A stretch of 41,726 nt of DNA from Trueperaceae bacterium (GTDB lineage Bacteria; Deinococcota; Deinococci; Deinococcales; Trueperaceae), in assembly GCA_013697735.1 (NCBI GenBank), contig JACCWH010000182.1, positions 1 through 41,726 on the forward strand. Direction: 5' to 3'. Position 1 is the first letter of the stretch, and each line of letters opens with the position of its first letter. The notes under the pieces were generated by a model, which did not search any database, was not told the origin of the DNA, and saw only the letters and a list, made by a program, of their open reading frames with translations. Shown here piece by piece: positions 9,113 to 18,693 of this stretch. The translations under genes and the position numbers were made by a program.

Positions 9113-9128
9113 GTGCATGAACATGCAC
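9113..9128. promoter_or_regulatory. Palindromic operator-like site
   Basis: GTGCATG and CATGCAC form a perfect seven-base inverted repeat around AA, ending 11 bases upstream of the candidate -35 at 9101. The two-base centre is too tight for a good RNA hairpin, and no U tract follows. A binding site for a dimeric regulator of the importer operon is therefore more likely than a terminator for the CsgG-like gene. Confidence 0.45.
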
Positions 9129-9146
9129 GGGCACGCGACGGGAGCG

Positions 9147-9944
9147 TCAGCGAATACGCGGCGGCAACCCGAGGGACGCCTGCTCGACCGCGTCGCGGAT
9201 CGCGTTGCGCAGCGCCACCGCCACGATCGACTCGCGCACCGTCCCGGCTCGCAGGAGGCGCACCGCCTGGCTGAGACCGTCGACGGTGATCTCGGCGTCG
9301 CGCGCGATGCCCAACCCGCGACCGATGCCGACGATCTCCCCCGTGTTCGCATCGACGAAGCGGAGGTCGACGCCGATCCGCGCGGTCGTGACGGTCGATC
9401 CACCGACGAGGCCGAACACGGCACCGCCGGCGGTGGCGCGGTCGAGGCTGAACTCCGAGACGGCGCCCACGAGGATGAGCTCGGCCCCGAGGAGGCGGCC
9501 GACTTCGGCCACCGTGGCGGCGTCGAAGCGGTCGGTGCGGCCGATGTCTTGCTCCACGAGCACGCTCGAGAGCGCCTGCCGCTCGACGAGCCGGAAGCGA
9601 CCGAGGTCGAAGAGCTCGTTCGTGACCACGTCGCCGATGCCGCGACTGAAATCGACGAAGAGGCGCGTGTCGCGTTCGCGCTCAGGCACCACGTCGAGGT
9701 TCACGCGCACCGGGTTGACCTCGACGTCGTAGACGGCGACGAGGTAGCGCGCCTCGCGCTCGAGCGGCGGCAGCGCGTACGGGCGCACGTCGCTGCTCTC
9801 GGTCGGTGCGGCGGCGGCGGGTGCGCACGCCACCATGATGATGGCGACGATGATGGCGAACGCCGCCATGAGCAGCGCCCGCGCGGCGGAGAGGTCTGGG
9901 AAGCGAGGCATCGAGAGGCGACGATACCAGGCGCCCCCCATCAC
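9147..9944 (-). CDS. CsgG-like lipoprotein
   Basis: This is a probable lipoprotein with a CsgG/LpoB-type fold, a family that includes the curli secretion pore and various envelope proteins. The up to 265-residue product has an N-terminal hydrophobic stretch ending in IIMVAC, a weak lipobox with its cysteine near residue 40. Family features follow: YLVAVYDVEVNP, NELFDLGRFRLVERQALSSVLVEQ, GRLLGAELILVGAVSEF and VDANTGEIVG. No other curli genes are nearby, so a curli role is not supported. The start is uncertain: GTG 9944, ATG 9941 or ATG 9911, none with a good ribosome-binding site. The gene lies just downstream of the V-ATPase operon and may be read with it. Confidence 0.75.
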   Translation of the reverse strand: MMGGAWYRRLSMPRFPDLSAARALLMAAFAIIVAIIMVACAPAAAAPTESSDVRPYALPPLEREARYLVAVYDVEVNPVRVNLDVVPERERDTRLFVDFSRGIGDVVTNELFDLGRFRLVERQALSSVLVEQDIGRTDRFDAATVAEVGRLLGAELILVGAVSEFSLDRATAGGAVFGLVGGSTVTTARIGVDLRFVDANTGEIVGIGRGLGIARDAEITVDGLSQAVRLLRAGTVRESIVAVALRNAIRDAVEQASLGLPPRIR

Positions 9945-9951
9945 GAGGTGA

Positions 9952-9987
9952 GCGGCGAATCAGGCGCTCGCGGCGAATCAGGCGCTC
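9952..9987. repeat. 18-base tandem duplication across the atpD stop codon
   Basis: Two identical 18-base units, 9952-9969 and 9970-9987, lie head to tail. On the minus strand each contains an in-frame TGA, so the real stop at 9978-9980 is followed by a second TGA six codons later. The duplication leaves the protein end unchanged. Confidence 0.85.
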
Positions 9988-10649
9988 GCGGCGGCCTCCT
10001 CCGCGGCAGCGACCTTCTCGGCGGCGTCGCGCGCCTCGAGCTTCGCCTTGATGCGCTTGAGGACGGTGACCTCCTCGAGCGCGCGTTGATCCAAGACGGA
10101 TCGGATGTCTTTGATCTGCCGAGCGATGTTGGGGATCACGAGCTGCTCGAGCGCGTTCACGCGGCGGCTCGTCTTCTTGATCTCCTCGCCGATTCGCCGG
10201 AGGCGCGTCTCGGTGGCGGCGACGCGGATGATCGCCTCGGTGAGCGCCTTGAACTGCACGCTCGCGTCGAGCGTCCGCCCCCCCACCCCCACGGGCGAGA
10301 AGGCTGCGGCGCCGTCTGCGAAGTCGGGCGCTTGCACCTGCGGCACCTTGACCCCGAAGAGGTTCTCGACGGTGATCCCCACTTCGACGGTGGTTCCGCT
10401 CGCGAGTGCCAGGCTCCGAACAGCCTCCGGACCGTCCCAGGCGTTCGCGAGGAAGAGGGAGAGGTAGGCTTCCTGGCTCGCCTTCGTCAGGTCGCGCCGC
10501 GCCTGCAGCGAGACCTTCACCAGATCGAAGAACTCGCCTATGAGCGCGTCGCGCTTGCGCTTGAGCAGGTCGGCGCCGCGGTTCGCGAGCTTGAGCTGAT
10601 CGCGGCGCTGCAGCAGGTTCGAGCGGGTCGGTGCAATGGTCTCGGCCAC
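9978..10649 (-). CDS. atpD: V-type ATP synthase subunit D
   Basis: This is the central rotor shaft subunit (NtpD/VatD) of the V/A-type ATPase. The 223-residue product begins with the family pattern (APTRSNLLQRRDQLKLA) and is mostly two long helices with a middle segment, as expected for a coiled-coil shaft. The C-terminus is Ala/Glu-rich (AAEEAAASA). It starts with GTG nine bases after the atpB stop codon, with GAGG upstream. It is the last gene of the nine-gene ATPase operon. Its stop codon sits inside an 18-base tandem duplication. Confidence 0.94.
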   Translation of the reverse strand: MAETIAPTRSNLLQRRDQLKLANRGADLLKRKRDALIGEFFDLVKVSLQARRDLTKASQEAYLSLFLANAWDGPEAVRSLALASGTTVEVGITVENLFGVKVPQVQAPDFADGAAAFSPVGVGGRTLDASVQFKALTEAIIRVAATETRLRRIGEEIKKTSRRVNALEQLVIPNIARQIKDIRSVLDQRALEEVTVLKRIKAKLEARDAAEKVAAAEEAAASA

Positions 10650-10658
10650 GGCTCTACC

Positions 10659-12074
<1,416 letters not shown>

Positions 12075-12090
12075 GCGGTGCCTCCGGGTA

Positions 12091-13830
12091 TCACGCCGCG
12101 ACCGCGAAGCCGGCGTCGAGCTGCTTCAGCACGTCGTCGCGGTAGGCGGGGAAGTCGTCCTCCGGGACGTACCGGGAACGGTTGATCTTCTCGGTCACGG
12201 GGTTCGCCAGGATCTCGTCGATCGTGGCGCCCTCTTCGAGCGACGCGCGGGCGCGCTCGTAGAACTTGAGCATCATCTGCAGCATGCCGTACGCCTTCTC
12301 GAGGCTGCACGAGGCGTCGACCGGATCGAAGCCGTTCTGCTGCAGGAAGTCCTGGCGCAAGATGCGACCGGCTTCGATGATGAGCCGCTCCTGATCCTGG
12401 AGCGCGTCCGGACCGACGAGCTGGACGACCTCCTGCAGGTCGCTCTCGCGCTGCAGCAGCCCCACGGCGCGCTCGACGAGTTCGGGGTAGTCCTGCGCGA
12501 CGTGCTCGCGGTACCACGGCTCGAGGATGTCGGTGAAGAGCGAGTAGGAGCGGTTCCAGTTGATCGCCGGGAAGTGCCGCCGCCGCGCGAGCGACGCGTC
12601 GAGCGCCCAGAAGCAACCGGTGATGCGGAGCGTCGCCTGCGTGACCGGCTCGGAGAAGTCCCCGCCGGCGGGGCTGACCGCGCCGATGATCGAGACGGCG
12701 CCCTGCTCGCCCGCGAGCGTGGTGACGCGGCCGCCGCGCTCGTAGAACGCCGCGAGGCGCGAGGCGAGGTAGGGGGGGTACCCCTCCTCCGCCGGCATCT
12801 CCTCGAGACGCGACGAGATCTCGCGCAGCGCCTCGGCCCAGCGTGAGGTCGAGTCGGCCATGATCGAGACGCCGTAGCCCTGGTCGCGGAAGTACTCGGC
12901 GAGCGTGATGCCGGTGTAGATCGAGGCTTCACGCGCGGCCACGGGCATGTTCGACGTGTTCGCGATGAGCACCGTGCGGTGCATGAGCGGGTTGCCCGTC
13001 TGCGGGTCCTCGAGTTCGGGGAACTCGACGAGCACGTCGGTCATCTCGTTGCCACGCTCGCCGCAACCGACGTAGACGACGATGTCGGCGTTGCCGTACT
13101 TGGCGACCGACTGCTGGGTGACCGTCTTGCCCGAGCCGAATGGGCCGGGGATGGCGGCGGTGCCGCCCATCGTGAGCGGGAAGAGCACGTCGAGGATGCG
13201 CATCCCGGTGAGGAACGGCGTCACCGGGTCGAGCTTCTTCTCGAACGGGCGCGGCTGTCGCACTGGCCACGGGTGCATCATCTTGAGCTCGGTGCCGTCG
13301 GCGAGCGTGGCGATCACGTCGTCGACGGTGTACTCGCCCGCCGGGACGATGCTTTCGATGGTGCCGCCCTTGCCGGGCGGGACGAGGATCTTGTGCGTGA
13401 AGGAGAACTCGGGCACGGTCCCGATCGGGTGTCCGGCCTTCACTTCGTCGCCCTTCGCGACGCCGGGCGTGAACGCCCACGTCGCTTCGCGCGAGAGCGA
13501 GTTGACGGTGATGCCCCGGTCGATGTACGTGCCCGAGGCCTCGAAGATCTTGTCGAGCGGGCGCTGGATGCCGTCGAAGATCCCGTTGAGCATGCCGGGC
13601 CCGAGCTCGACGGCGAGCGGCAGACCGGTCGAGACGACCTCCTGGCCGACCGTGAGGCCGCCGGTGTCTTCGTAGACCTGCACGAACGCGGTGGTGCCGT
13701 CGAGACGGATGATCTCACCGACGAGGTTCTCCTCGCCGACGCGGACGATGTCGTACATCCGCGCACCCATCATGCCCTCGGCGATGACCGCCGGACCCGA
13801 GATGCGTTGGACCTTGCCTGTGATCGCCAT
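12091..13830 (-). CDS. atpA: V-type ATP synthase catalytic subunit A
   Basis: This is the catalytic subunit of the A3B3 head, which binds and turns over ATP. The 579-residue product has the N-terminal barrel ([16 protein letters not shown]), the A-subunit-specific non-homologous region around residues 115-190, and P-loop GPFGSGKT at 229-236. [31 protein letters not shown] and [20 protein letters not shown] follow. The size matches V/A-type A subunits. AGGAGG stands four bases before the ATG. The gene is spaced by 16 bases from atpB and follows atpF. Confidence 0.97.
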   Translation of the reverse strand: MAITGKVQRISGPAVIAEGMMGARMYDIVRVGEENLVGEIIRLDGTTAFVQVYEDTGGLTVGQEVVSTGLPLAVELGPGMLNGIFDGIQRPLDKIFEASGTYIDRGITVNSLSREATWAFTPGVAKGDEVKAGHPIGTVPEFSFTHKILVPPGKGGTIESIVPAGEYTVDDVIATLADGTELKMMHPWPVRQPRPFEKKLDPVTPFLTGMRILDVLFPLTMGGTAAIPGPFGSGKTVTQQSVAKYGNADIVVYVGCGERGNEMTDVLVEFPELEDPQTGNPLMHRTVLIANTSNMPVAAREASIYTGITLAEYFRDQGYGVSIMADSTSRWAEALREISSRLEEMPAEEGYPPYLASRLAAFYERGGRVTTLAGEQGAVSIIGAVSPAGGDFSEPVTQATLRITGCFWALDASLARRRHFPAINWNRSYSLFTDILEPWYREHVAQDYPELVERAVGLLQRESDLQEVVQLVGPDALQDQERLIIEAGRILRQDFLQQNGFDPVDASCSLEKAYGMLQMMLKFYERARASLEEGATIDEILANPVTEKINRSRYVPEDDFPAYRDDVLKQLDAGFAVAA

Positions 13831-13871
13831 GGAGCCTCCTACGAACGGATGGAACGTGTCGCTGCGTGCGG

Positions 13872-14198
13872 TCAGTCGAGCTTGATGTCGAAGCCGATGG
13901 CGCTCCGCACCAGCTGTTGCATGTAGGACGTCGCGTCGGACTCGTGATCGAACGCCGCCGAGAGCCCCGGCATGGGCAGGAGCACGGGCAGGTCGCGGCC
14001 GCGCATCACGCGCGCCGACGCCGCCACCGGATCGGCGATGAGGCTCTCATCCACGACGACGAGGCCATAGTCGTTCGACAGAATCGCCTCCTCGAGCACC
14101 TCCTGCGCTCGCGCGCCGTCGGTTTCGATCGCCTCGACGCCCGCGAGACGGAAGCCGTTGGCGGTCTCCGCGTCGGTCACCACCAGCATCCTAGGCAT
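13872..14198 (-). CDS. atpF: V-type ATP synthase subunit F
   Basis: This small subunit of the central rotor stalk binds subunit D and tunes the activity of the head. The 108-residue product has the expected alpha/beta start ([22 protein letters not shown]) and the GLVVVDESL segment, then a C-terminal helix. Its ATG lies eight bases inside the end of atpC, which suggests coupled translation. There is a 41-base gap to atpA, which has its own ribosome-binding site. Confidence 0.92.
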   Translation of the reverse strand: MPRMLVVTDAETANGFRLAGVEAIETDGARAQEVLEEAILSNDYGLVVVDESLIADPVAASARVMRGRDLPVLLPMPGLSAAFDHESDATSYMQQLVRSAIGFDIKLD

Positions 14199-15231
14199 GG
14201 CCGAGCTCCCGTCTGAGCGTATCGCTCGGGACGCCGTAGAAGGTGCCGCGTGCGACGAGGCGCAGGAGCGCCGCCTCGCGCTCCTTCGCGTAGAGGTAGT
14301 GGGTCACGAGCCCGATGTCGAGCGGGTCGTGGACGAGTCCCTTCGCATAGCGCTCGAGCACGCTCCGCACACCGACCTCGACGGAGGCGAGGTCTCCCCC
14401 GTCGCCGAGGGCGTCGAAGGGAGCGCGCAGCGACGGAAGTGCGGCGCCGGGCGCCGACGAGGCGATCTCCACGAAGACGTCCTTCGACACCACGCGCCCG
14501 CCGGGGACGAAGAAGCGCCCTGGCTCGAGTCCGCGGCCCCGGACCTTGAGCGCGGTGCGGAGGTTGGTGGCGTCGATCTCGATCTGCCCGTAGCGTAAGA
14601 ACGCCGGCGGCACATCGTGCTCCTCGACGCGTTCGCGGACCACCTCGTGGTAGCCGAGATCGATCGCGACCTCGAGCTCGAACAGGTCACCGCTCGCAGC
14701 GTAGGCCGCGACCGCCTTACGGAACGTGGGCCCGAGCGGGTGCCCCTTCAGCACGAGCACCTGGGCGGCATTCGGCAGGTCGGCGGCCGTGATCATCCGC
14801 TCGAGGATGTGTGCGTCGAGCGCTCCCGCGGGGAGCGTGGCGGCGGCCAGCGAGGCGACGGCGTCGTCGCTCTCGCCCCCACCACCACGGGCGGAGCGCG
14901 CGTGGAACGTCCGCGCCACGGACTTGAGGTTGGCGGCGTCGAAGCGCATGAGCAGCACCCCGAGCAGCTCCCGGGCCCTGCCATCCGCCATTCGGAGGAG
15001 CGAGCGGGTGGTCCGGGCGACGTTCGTGGCGATCGCGTCGTCGACCATCGGGAGGCCCTCGCGACGCCCCCGAGCCTCCTCGAGATCGGGCGCGTAGGCG
15101 GTCTGCGACAGCGACGTCACGAACGCTTCGAACGAACCGGCCTCGATCGCGCTCTGGGCGAAGGTCTCGTCGAGGAGTTTCGCCCGCAGGCCGCGCACGC
15201 GGGCGTTGAGATAGCCGTAGTTCGAGGACAC
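14191..15231 (-). CDS. atpC: V-type ATP synthase subunit C
   Basis: This funnel-shaped subunit (NtpC, related to eukaryotic subunit d) links the central stalk to the K ring. The 346-residue product has the family N-terminus (SSNYGYLNARVRGLRAKLL) and a largely helical, three-fold pseudo-repeated body with DAANLKSVARTFHARS and EIDATNLRTALKVRGRGL. It starts with GTG two bases after atpE ends, and its end overlaps atpF by eight bases. The position E-C-F is as in Thermus. Confidence 0.93.
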   Translation of the reverse strand: MSSNYGYLNARVRGLRAKLLDETFAQSAIEAGSFEAFVTSLSQTAYAPDLEEARGRREGLPMVDDAIATNVARTTRSLLRMADGRARELLGVLLMRFDAANLKSVARTFHARSARGGGGESDDAVASLAAATLPAGALDAHILERMITAADLPNAAQVLVLKGHPLGPTFRKAVAAYAASGDLFELEVAIDLGYHEVVRERVEEHDVPPAFLRYGQIEIDATNLRTALKVRGRGLEPGRFFVPGGRVVSKDVFVEIASSAPGAALPSLRAPFDALGDGGDLASVEVGVRSVLERYAKGLVHDPLDIGLVTHYLYAKEREAALLRLVARGTFYGVPSDTLRRELGHA

Positions 15232-15233
15232 GG

Positions 15234-15824
15234 TTATGCCACCGTCGTCTCGCCGAAGAGCACCTCGGTGATCTCGGAGGCGAGTTCGCCGCGCAGCGAC
15301 TCGAGGCGCCCACCGAGGGTGTTCTCGATGCTGCTCCCGCGTCCGGTGCGCACGCGCACACCACCGTGGATCGGCCCAGCGACGACGGGAGCCGCGGCAC
15401 CGCGCTTCGTCGCCAGCACCTGCGCGCTGGCTACGTCGCGCTCCGCGACCACGATCTCCGTGGCCGCTTCGCCGCCGAGGGCCGCGAGTGTCTCCGCGAG
15501 CAGGGCGTCGAGCACCGGCTCGTACGCCGTCGCATCCTCGATGAGCGCTTCGATCCGCTCGAGCGCGGCCGCGTAGACCGCCTCGACGGCCTCGTGCTGT
15601 GCCCGGAGCCGCAGCGCCGACGCTTCGAGTCGAGCGGCGCTCTGCGCCCGAACGCGCAGCGCGTCACGCTGCATGGTCGTCGACCGTTCGCGAGTCGCCT
15701 TGGTGGCCTCGGCCTCTTCCTCGGCCTTCGCGGTCATCGCCGAGGCGCGCTCACGCGCCTCGGACATGATCGCGTCGATCTCGGCGCTCGCCTCGTGTTC
15801 GAGCAGAGCCGTGAGATCCGACAC
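15234..15824 (-). CDS. atpE: V-type ATP synthase subunit E
   Basis: This is a peripheral stalk subunit that pairs with subunit G and holds the head against the membrane part. The 196-residue product has a long N-terminal helix rich in Ala and Glu (EIDAIMSEARERASAMTAKAEEEAEATK) and a globular C-terminal domain, as in the family. The start is GTG, nine bases after the atpK stop. Sequence conservation in this family is low, so the call also leans on position between atpK and atpC. Confidence 0.9.
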   Translation of the reverse strand: MSDLTALLEHEASAEIDAIMSEARERASAMTAKAEEEAEATKATRERSTTMQRDALRVRAQSAARLEASALRLRAQHEAVEAVYAAALERIEALIEDATAYEPVLDALLAETLAALGGEAATEIVVAERDVASAQVLATKRGAAAPVVAGPIHGGVRVRTGRGSSIENTLGGRLESLRGELASEITEVLFGETTVA

Positions 15825-15832
15825 CAGCGCCC

Positions 15833-16141
15833 CTACCCGATCTGACCGTTGAGGAAGAACGCGATGACGAAGCCGAAGATGATGAGCGTCTCGGGGATCA
15901 CCAGGTAGATGAGGATCTGACCGAAGGCCTGCGGGCGTTCGGCGAGCACGCCGACACCGGCGCTCCCGATCGCACCCATGGCCATGCCGGCGGCGATCGC
16001 GGAGAGGCCGATGGCGAGACCGGCACCGATCGCGATGAAGCCGGCGCCGAGAGAGGTCTCTCCGGGTGCCTGCGCGAACGCGAGCGTCAGCGGAGCGGCG
16101 AGGACGAGCAGGACGAGAACGCGGACGACGTGGGTGATCAT
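15833..16141 (-). CDS. atpK: V-type ATP synthase subunit K (proteolipid, L in Thermus)
   Basis: This is the membrane ring subunit carrying protons or sodium ions. The 102-residue product has a cleavable-looking signal peptide (hydrophobic stretch ending LTLAFAQA at about 25), then two membrane helices. The ion-binding glutamate lies in VIPET (Glu84 of the precursor). One hairpin per subunit matches the 8-kDa type found in Thermus rather than the 16-kDa enterococcal type. The ATG at 16141 overlaps the atpI stop as ATGA (16138-16141). Whether H+ or Na+ is used cannot be settled from these residues. Confidence 0.94.
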   Translation of the reverse strand: MITHVVRVLVLLVLAAPLTLAFAQAPGETSLGAGFIAIGAGLAIGLSAIAAGMAMGAIGSAGVGVLAERPQAFGQILIYLVIPETLIIFGFVIAFFLNGQIG

Positions 16142-18132
16142 GACTTTCCTCCCAGGAGCTTGAAGGGCCGGTAGTCCCGGCCGGACGACTCGTAGAACCC
16201 GAACTTGGTGAAGAACTCGACGTAGTGGAGTCGCAGCGGTTGGAGCGTGTACCCGATGATCTTGAGCACCAGCGCCAGCAGGTGGACGATGAGCGCGACG
16301 GCGATACCGAGGAGCGGACCCACGATGGGCATGGTGCCGCTGATGGCGAAGCCGAGGTCGGTGGCGAGCGACGCGACGAGCGCTGCGGCGAGACCGACGG
16401 CGAAGAGACGGAGGTAGCTCAGGATGTTGCCCGAGTTGGAGACCAACTCGACGATCATCAGCGGCATCCGAGCCAGCACGACGCACACCACGAAGACCGC
16501 CATGCCGAGCGCGACGATACCCAGCACCACCGGGTTGAGGTTATCGGTGAGGAAGGCGGTCGTGAACGTCACCAACGCGGCCAATCCCATGAGCATGCCG
16601 AGCCCCTCGTAGACGTGCTTCATGTCGTGGTGTTTGAACCCGTAGAAGACGCGGATCGCCCACCCTCCGAGCACCTGCAGCACGCCGAAGCCGATGGCCA
16701 AGAGGAGCAACGGCTCGAACACCTCGACGCGGAAGAGCAGGATCTCGATCAGACCGTAGCCCGGTTCGTGATGGAGGGTGGTGTAGAAGATCGGCCTGCC
16801 CGCCGGGAAGTACTCCAGGAAGTTCCCGAAGAACTCGCCGTAGATGTACCCCCACACGATCGTCCAGCCGGCGCACCAGTAGATGATCGTCGACAGGGGT
16901 ATGAGCGCCTTGGGTGCGATCACCACGTTGAGCGGCCCGAGCGACAGGAGTTGCCCCGATGCACCGCGGCGACGGAGCCACCAGGCGATCCAGGCGAAGA
17001 GCAGGCCGAAGGCGATGTCGCCGACGATCACGCCGAAGAAGAGTGGGAAGAAGATGGCGAGCGTCCAGGTCGGGTCGAAATTGCCGTACTTCGGCGGCGC
17101 GAACAGCGACAGGAGCCCCTCGAACGGCCTCGCCCACGTGGCGTTCTGCAGCTTCACGGGGACGTCGACGTCGTGGTGTTCGTCGGCCTCGCGGTGCTTG
17201 ATCACGACGTCGGCGACGAACTGCTTCGTGAGCGCGTCCACCACGCGGCGCCGATCGGCGCTCGGTACCCAGCCCTGCAGCGCGAAGCTGTAGCGGCCTT
17301 CCCCGAGCTCGCCGAGCCGTTCGAGGCGACTCTGGTGGTTGAGCGCGGTCTGCCGCATGGTCTTGAGGCGCGGACCGTGCTGGAGCGCGAGTTTGTGGAG
17401 CTCCTCGGAGATCGAGCGGAGGCGCTTGGGCACCGTCGTCTGGCGCTCCTCCATCACGTGGACGGCCTTGGCGACGCCGAGGTCGACGTACCGCTCGGGC
17501 AGCGTGAGCTCCCCGACGCCGGCCTTGGCGAGTGCGGCGCGGAGCTCCGCGGCGTCGCGACGCAAGACGGCGATCACGAGCGCGACCTGACGGCCGCGGG
17601 CGCGCGCTTCGAAGGCGACGTTGCCGCCCAGGGCCTCACGCAGGCTCGCCTCGACCCGCGCCTGGGCGTCCGGCGCGACGAGGGTGACGGCGCCGTGGAG
17701 GTAGCGGCTCGCCTCGAGCTGGGCCAGTGTCGGCGCCAGATCGCGGAAGAGCGGCAGGTAGGTCGCGACGGTCTCGAGCTCATCCGTCGACCGCGTCCGT
17801 TCGGCGAGGAGGATGTCGACCTGCTCACCGATTGCGTCGACGCGTTCGGCGATGCCGTCGGCGTCGGCGGGGCCCTCGCCCTTGCCGGTTCCGGGCGTGA
17901 ACTCCGGGACCTCGAGGAGGTGGAGGAGGGTGCCGCTGCGGGCCACGATGCGGTCCCACGTCGCCTTGCGGCGGGCGTCCTCCTCCTTGAGCGTGAAGCG
18001 GGCGAGGCCATCGTCGGCGGTCGCTTGGAACTCGTCGACCTGGACGACCCCGAGGCTCTGCAACGAGGCCAGCACGTCGTGGGCGATCTGCTTGCGGCCG
18101 ACCACGAGGAGCTGGTCCATCGGCGTGATCAC
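16138..18132 (-). CDS. atpI: V-type ATP synthase subunit I
   Basis: This is the membrane stator (subunit a homologue) forming the ion half-channels. The 664-residue product has a soluble N-terminal half with coiled-coil stretches, then about eight membrane helices. Two arginines, in SYLRLFAVGLA (Arg575) and in LQPLRLHYVEFF (Arg634), are 59 residues apart, the same spacing as the functional Arg563 and Arg622 of the Thermus protein. The GTG start overlaps the atpG stop as GTGA (18129-18132), and the end overlaps atpK. An ATG three codons downstream is an alternative start. Confidence 0.95.
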   Translation of the reverse strand: MITPMDQLLVVGRKQIAHDVLASLQSLGVVQVDEFQATADDGLARFTLKEEDARRKATWDRIVARSGTLLHLLEVPEFTPGTGKGEGPADADGIAERVDAIGEQVDILLAERTRSTDELETVATYLPLFRDLAPTLAQLEASRYLHGAVTLVAPDAQARVEASLREALGGNVAFEARARGRQVALVIAVLRRDAAELRAALAKAGVGELTLPERYVDLGVAKAVHVMEERQTTVPKRLRSISEELHKLALQHGPRLKTMRQTALNHQSRLERLGELGEGRYSFALQGWVPSADRRRVVDALTKQFVADVVIKHREADEHHDVDVPVKLQNATWARPFEGLLSLFAPPKYGNFDPTWTLAIFFPLFFGVIVGDIAFGLLFAWIAWWLRRRGASGQLLSLGPLNVVIAPKALIPLSTIIYWCAGWTIVWGYIYGEFFGNFLEYFPAGRPIFYTTLHHEPGYGLIEILLFRVEVFEPLLLLAIGFGVLQVLGGWAIRVFYGFKHHDMKHVYEGLGMLMGLAALVTFTTAFLTDNLNPVVLGIVALGMAVFVVCVVLARMPLMIVELVSNSGNILSYLRLFAVGLAAALVASLATDLGFAISGTMPIVGPLLGIAVALIVHLLALVLKIIGYTLQPLRLHYVEFFTKFGFYESSGRDYRPFKLLGGKS

Positions 18133-18449
18133 GGGAGGACCCGGTCCATCACGAGCGCCGCCGCTCGCTCGCGGTTGGCGTCCGCATGCGCCCGCAGCCT
18201 GCTCGCCTCCTCGCGTGCCGCCGCGACGACGCGTTCGCGGTCGGCCTCGGCCTCCGCGCGCGTCACATCGAGCGCCTTGGTGGCGTCCGCATCGGCCTTC
18301 TTCACGGACCGCTCCAGGAGCTTCGTCGCCTCCGCCTCGGCCTTGACGACGATCTGTTCGGCTTCGCTACGTGCTGCGGCGACACGATCGGCCTGACGCT
18401 GTTCCTGCCTGATCAGATCGTGCAGTAGGGGATCACGCGAGGTTTCCAA
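18129..18449 (-). CDS. atpG: V-type ATP synthase peripheral stalk subunit G
   Basis: This 106-residue, almost wholly coiled-coil protein pairs with subunit E in the peripheral stalk. The sequence is charged and Ala-rich (for example AARSEAEQIVVKAEAEATKLLE), without membrane helices. An ATG at 18476 is in frame, but it precedes the Shine-Dalgarno sequence. The TTG at 18447-18449 has AAAGGAGGG five bases upstream and gives the usual size, so it is chosen. This is the first gene of the operon, which gives the order G-I-K-E-C-F-A-B-D. Confidence 0.87.
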   Translation of the reverse strand: METSRDPLLHDLIRQEQRQADRVAAARSEAEQIVVKAEAEATKLLERSVKKADADATKALDVTRAEAEADRERVVAAAREEASRLRAHADANRERAAALVMDRVLP

Positions 18450-18453
18450 CCGG

Positions 18454-18462
18454 CCCTCCTTT
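18454..18462 (-). promoter_or_regulatory. Strong ribosome-binding site deciding a TTG start
   Basis: AAAGGAGGG on the minus strand ends five bases before TTG at 18449 and lies downstream of the first in-frame ATG. It therefore supports TTG as the atpG start. Confidence 0.75.
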
Positions 18463-18693
18463 CGACACACCGGCATGCCCGCTTGCGCACGCCGAAAGGT
18501 GTAGTGGTATCGAGGTCGAGAGGCAAAAAAAATGCGCTGCTGATGGCAATCGCCGCCTCACACGCTGACGGTCAACCATAGCAACCGCGCTCACGAGGTG
18601 TCAATGAAGACGATTGTCCCGGTGCGCATCCTCCAGACGCGGTAGCGCGGACTCGTCCGTGCGACCGTTGCCCGCACGAACCGACCGGCGCCG
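18463..18693 (-). other. Gap between dnaG and the ATPase operon
   Basis: No gene is convincing in this stretch. Eight consecutive T on the minus strand (18525-18532) stand out in this GC-rich DNA. They could be the U tract of a dnaG terminator, although only weak GC pairing precedes them. Alternatively they could be an UP-like element in front of a TTGCCT -35, but the hexamer 17 bases further (TACACC) is a poor -10. The ATPase promoter must lie here or further upstream. Confidence 0.4.

Noticed and set aside
9147-9944. Curli secretion system based on the CsgG-like gene
   Set aside because: No CsgA, CsgE or CsgF homologue is nearby, and CsgG-fold lipoproteins serve many other roles.
18594-18680. 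Short minus-strand frame just behind dnaG ending in a protein-like stretch (YRVWRMRTGTIVFIDTS)
   Set aside because: It has no ribosome-binding site or clear start, is under 30 residues from its first usable GTG, and overlaps no recognised family. Chance is more likely.
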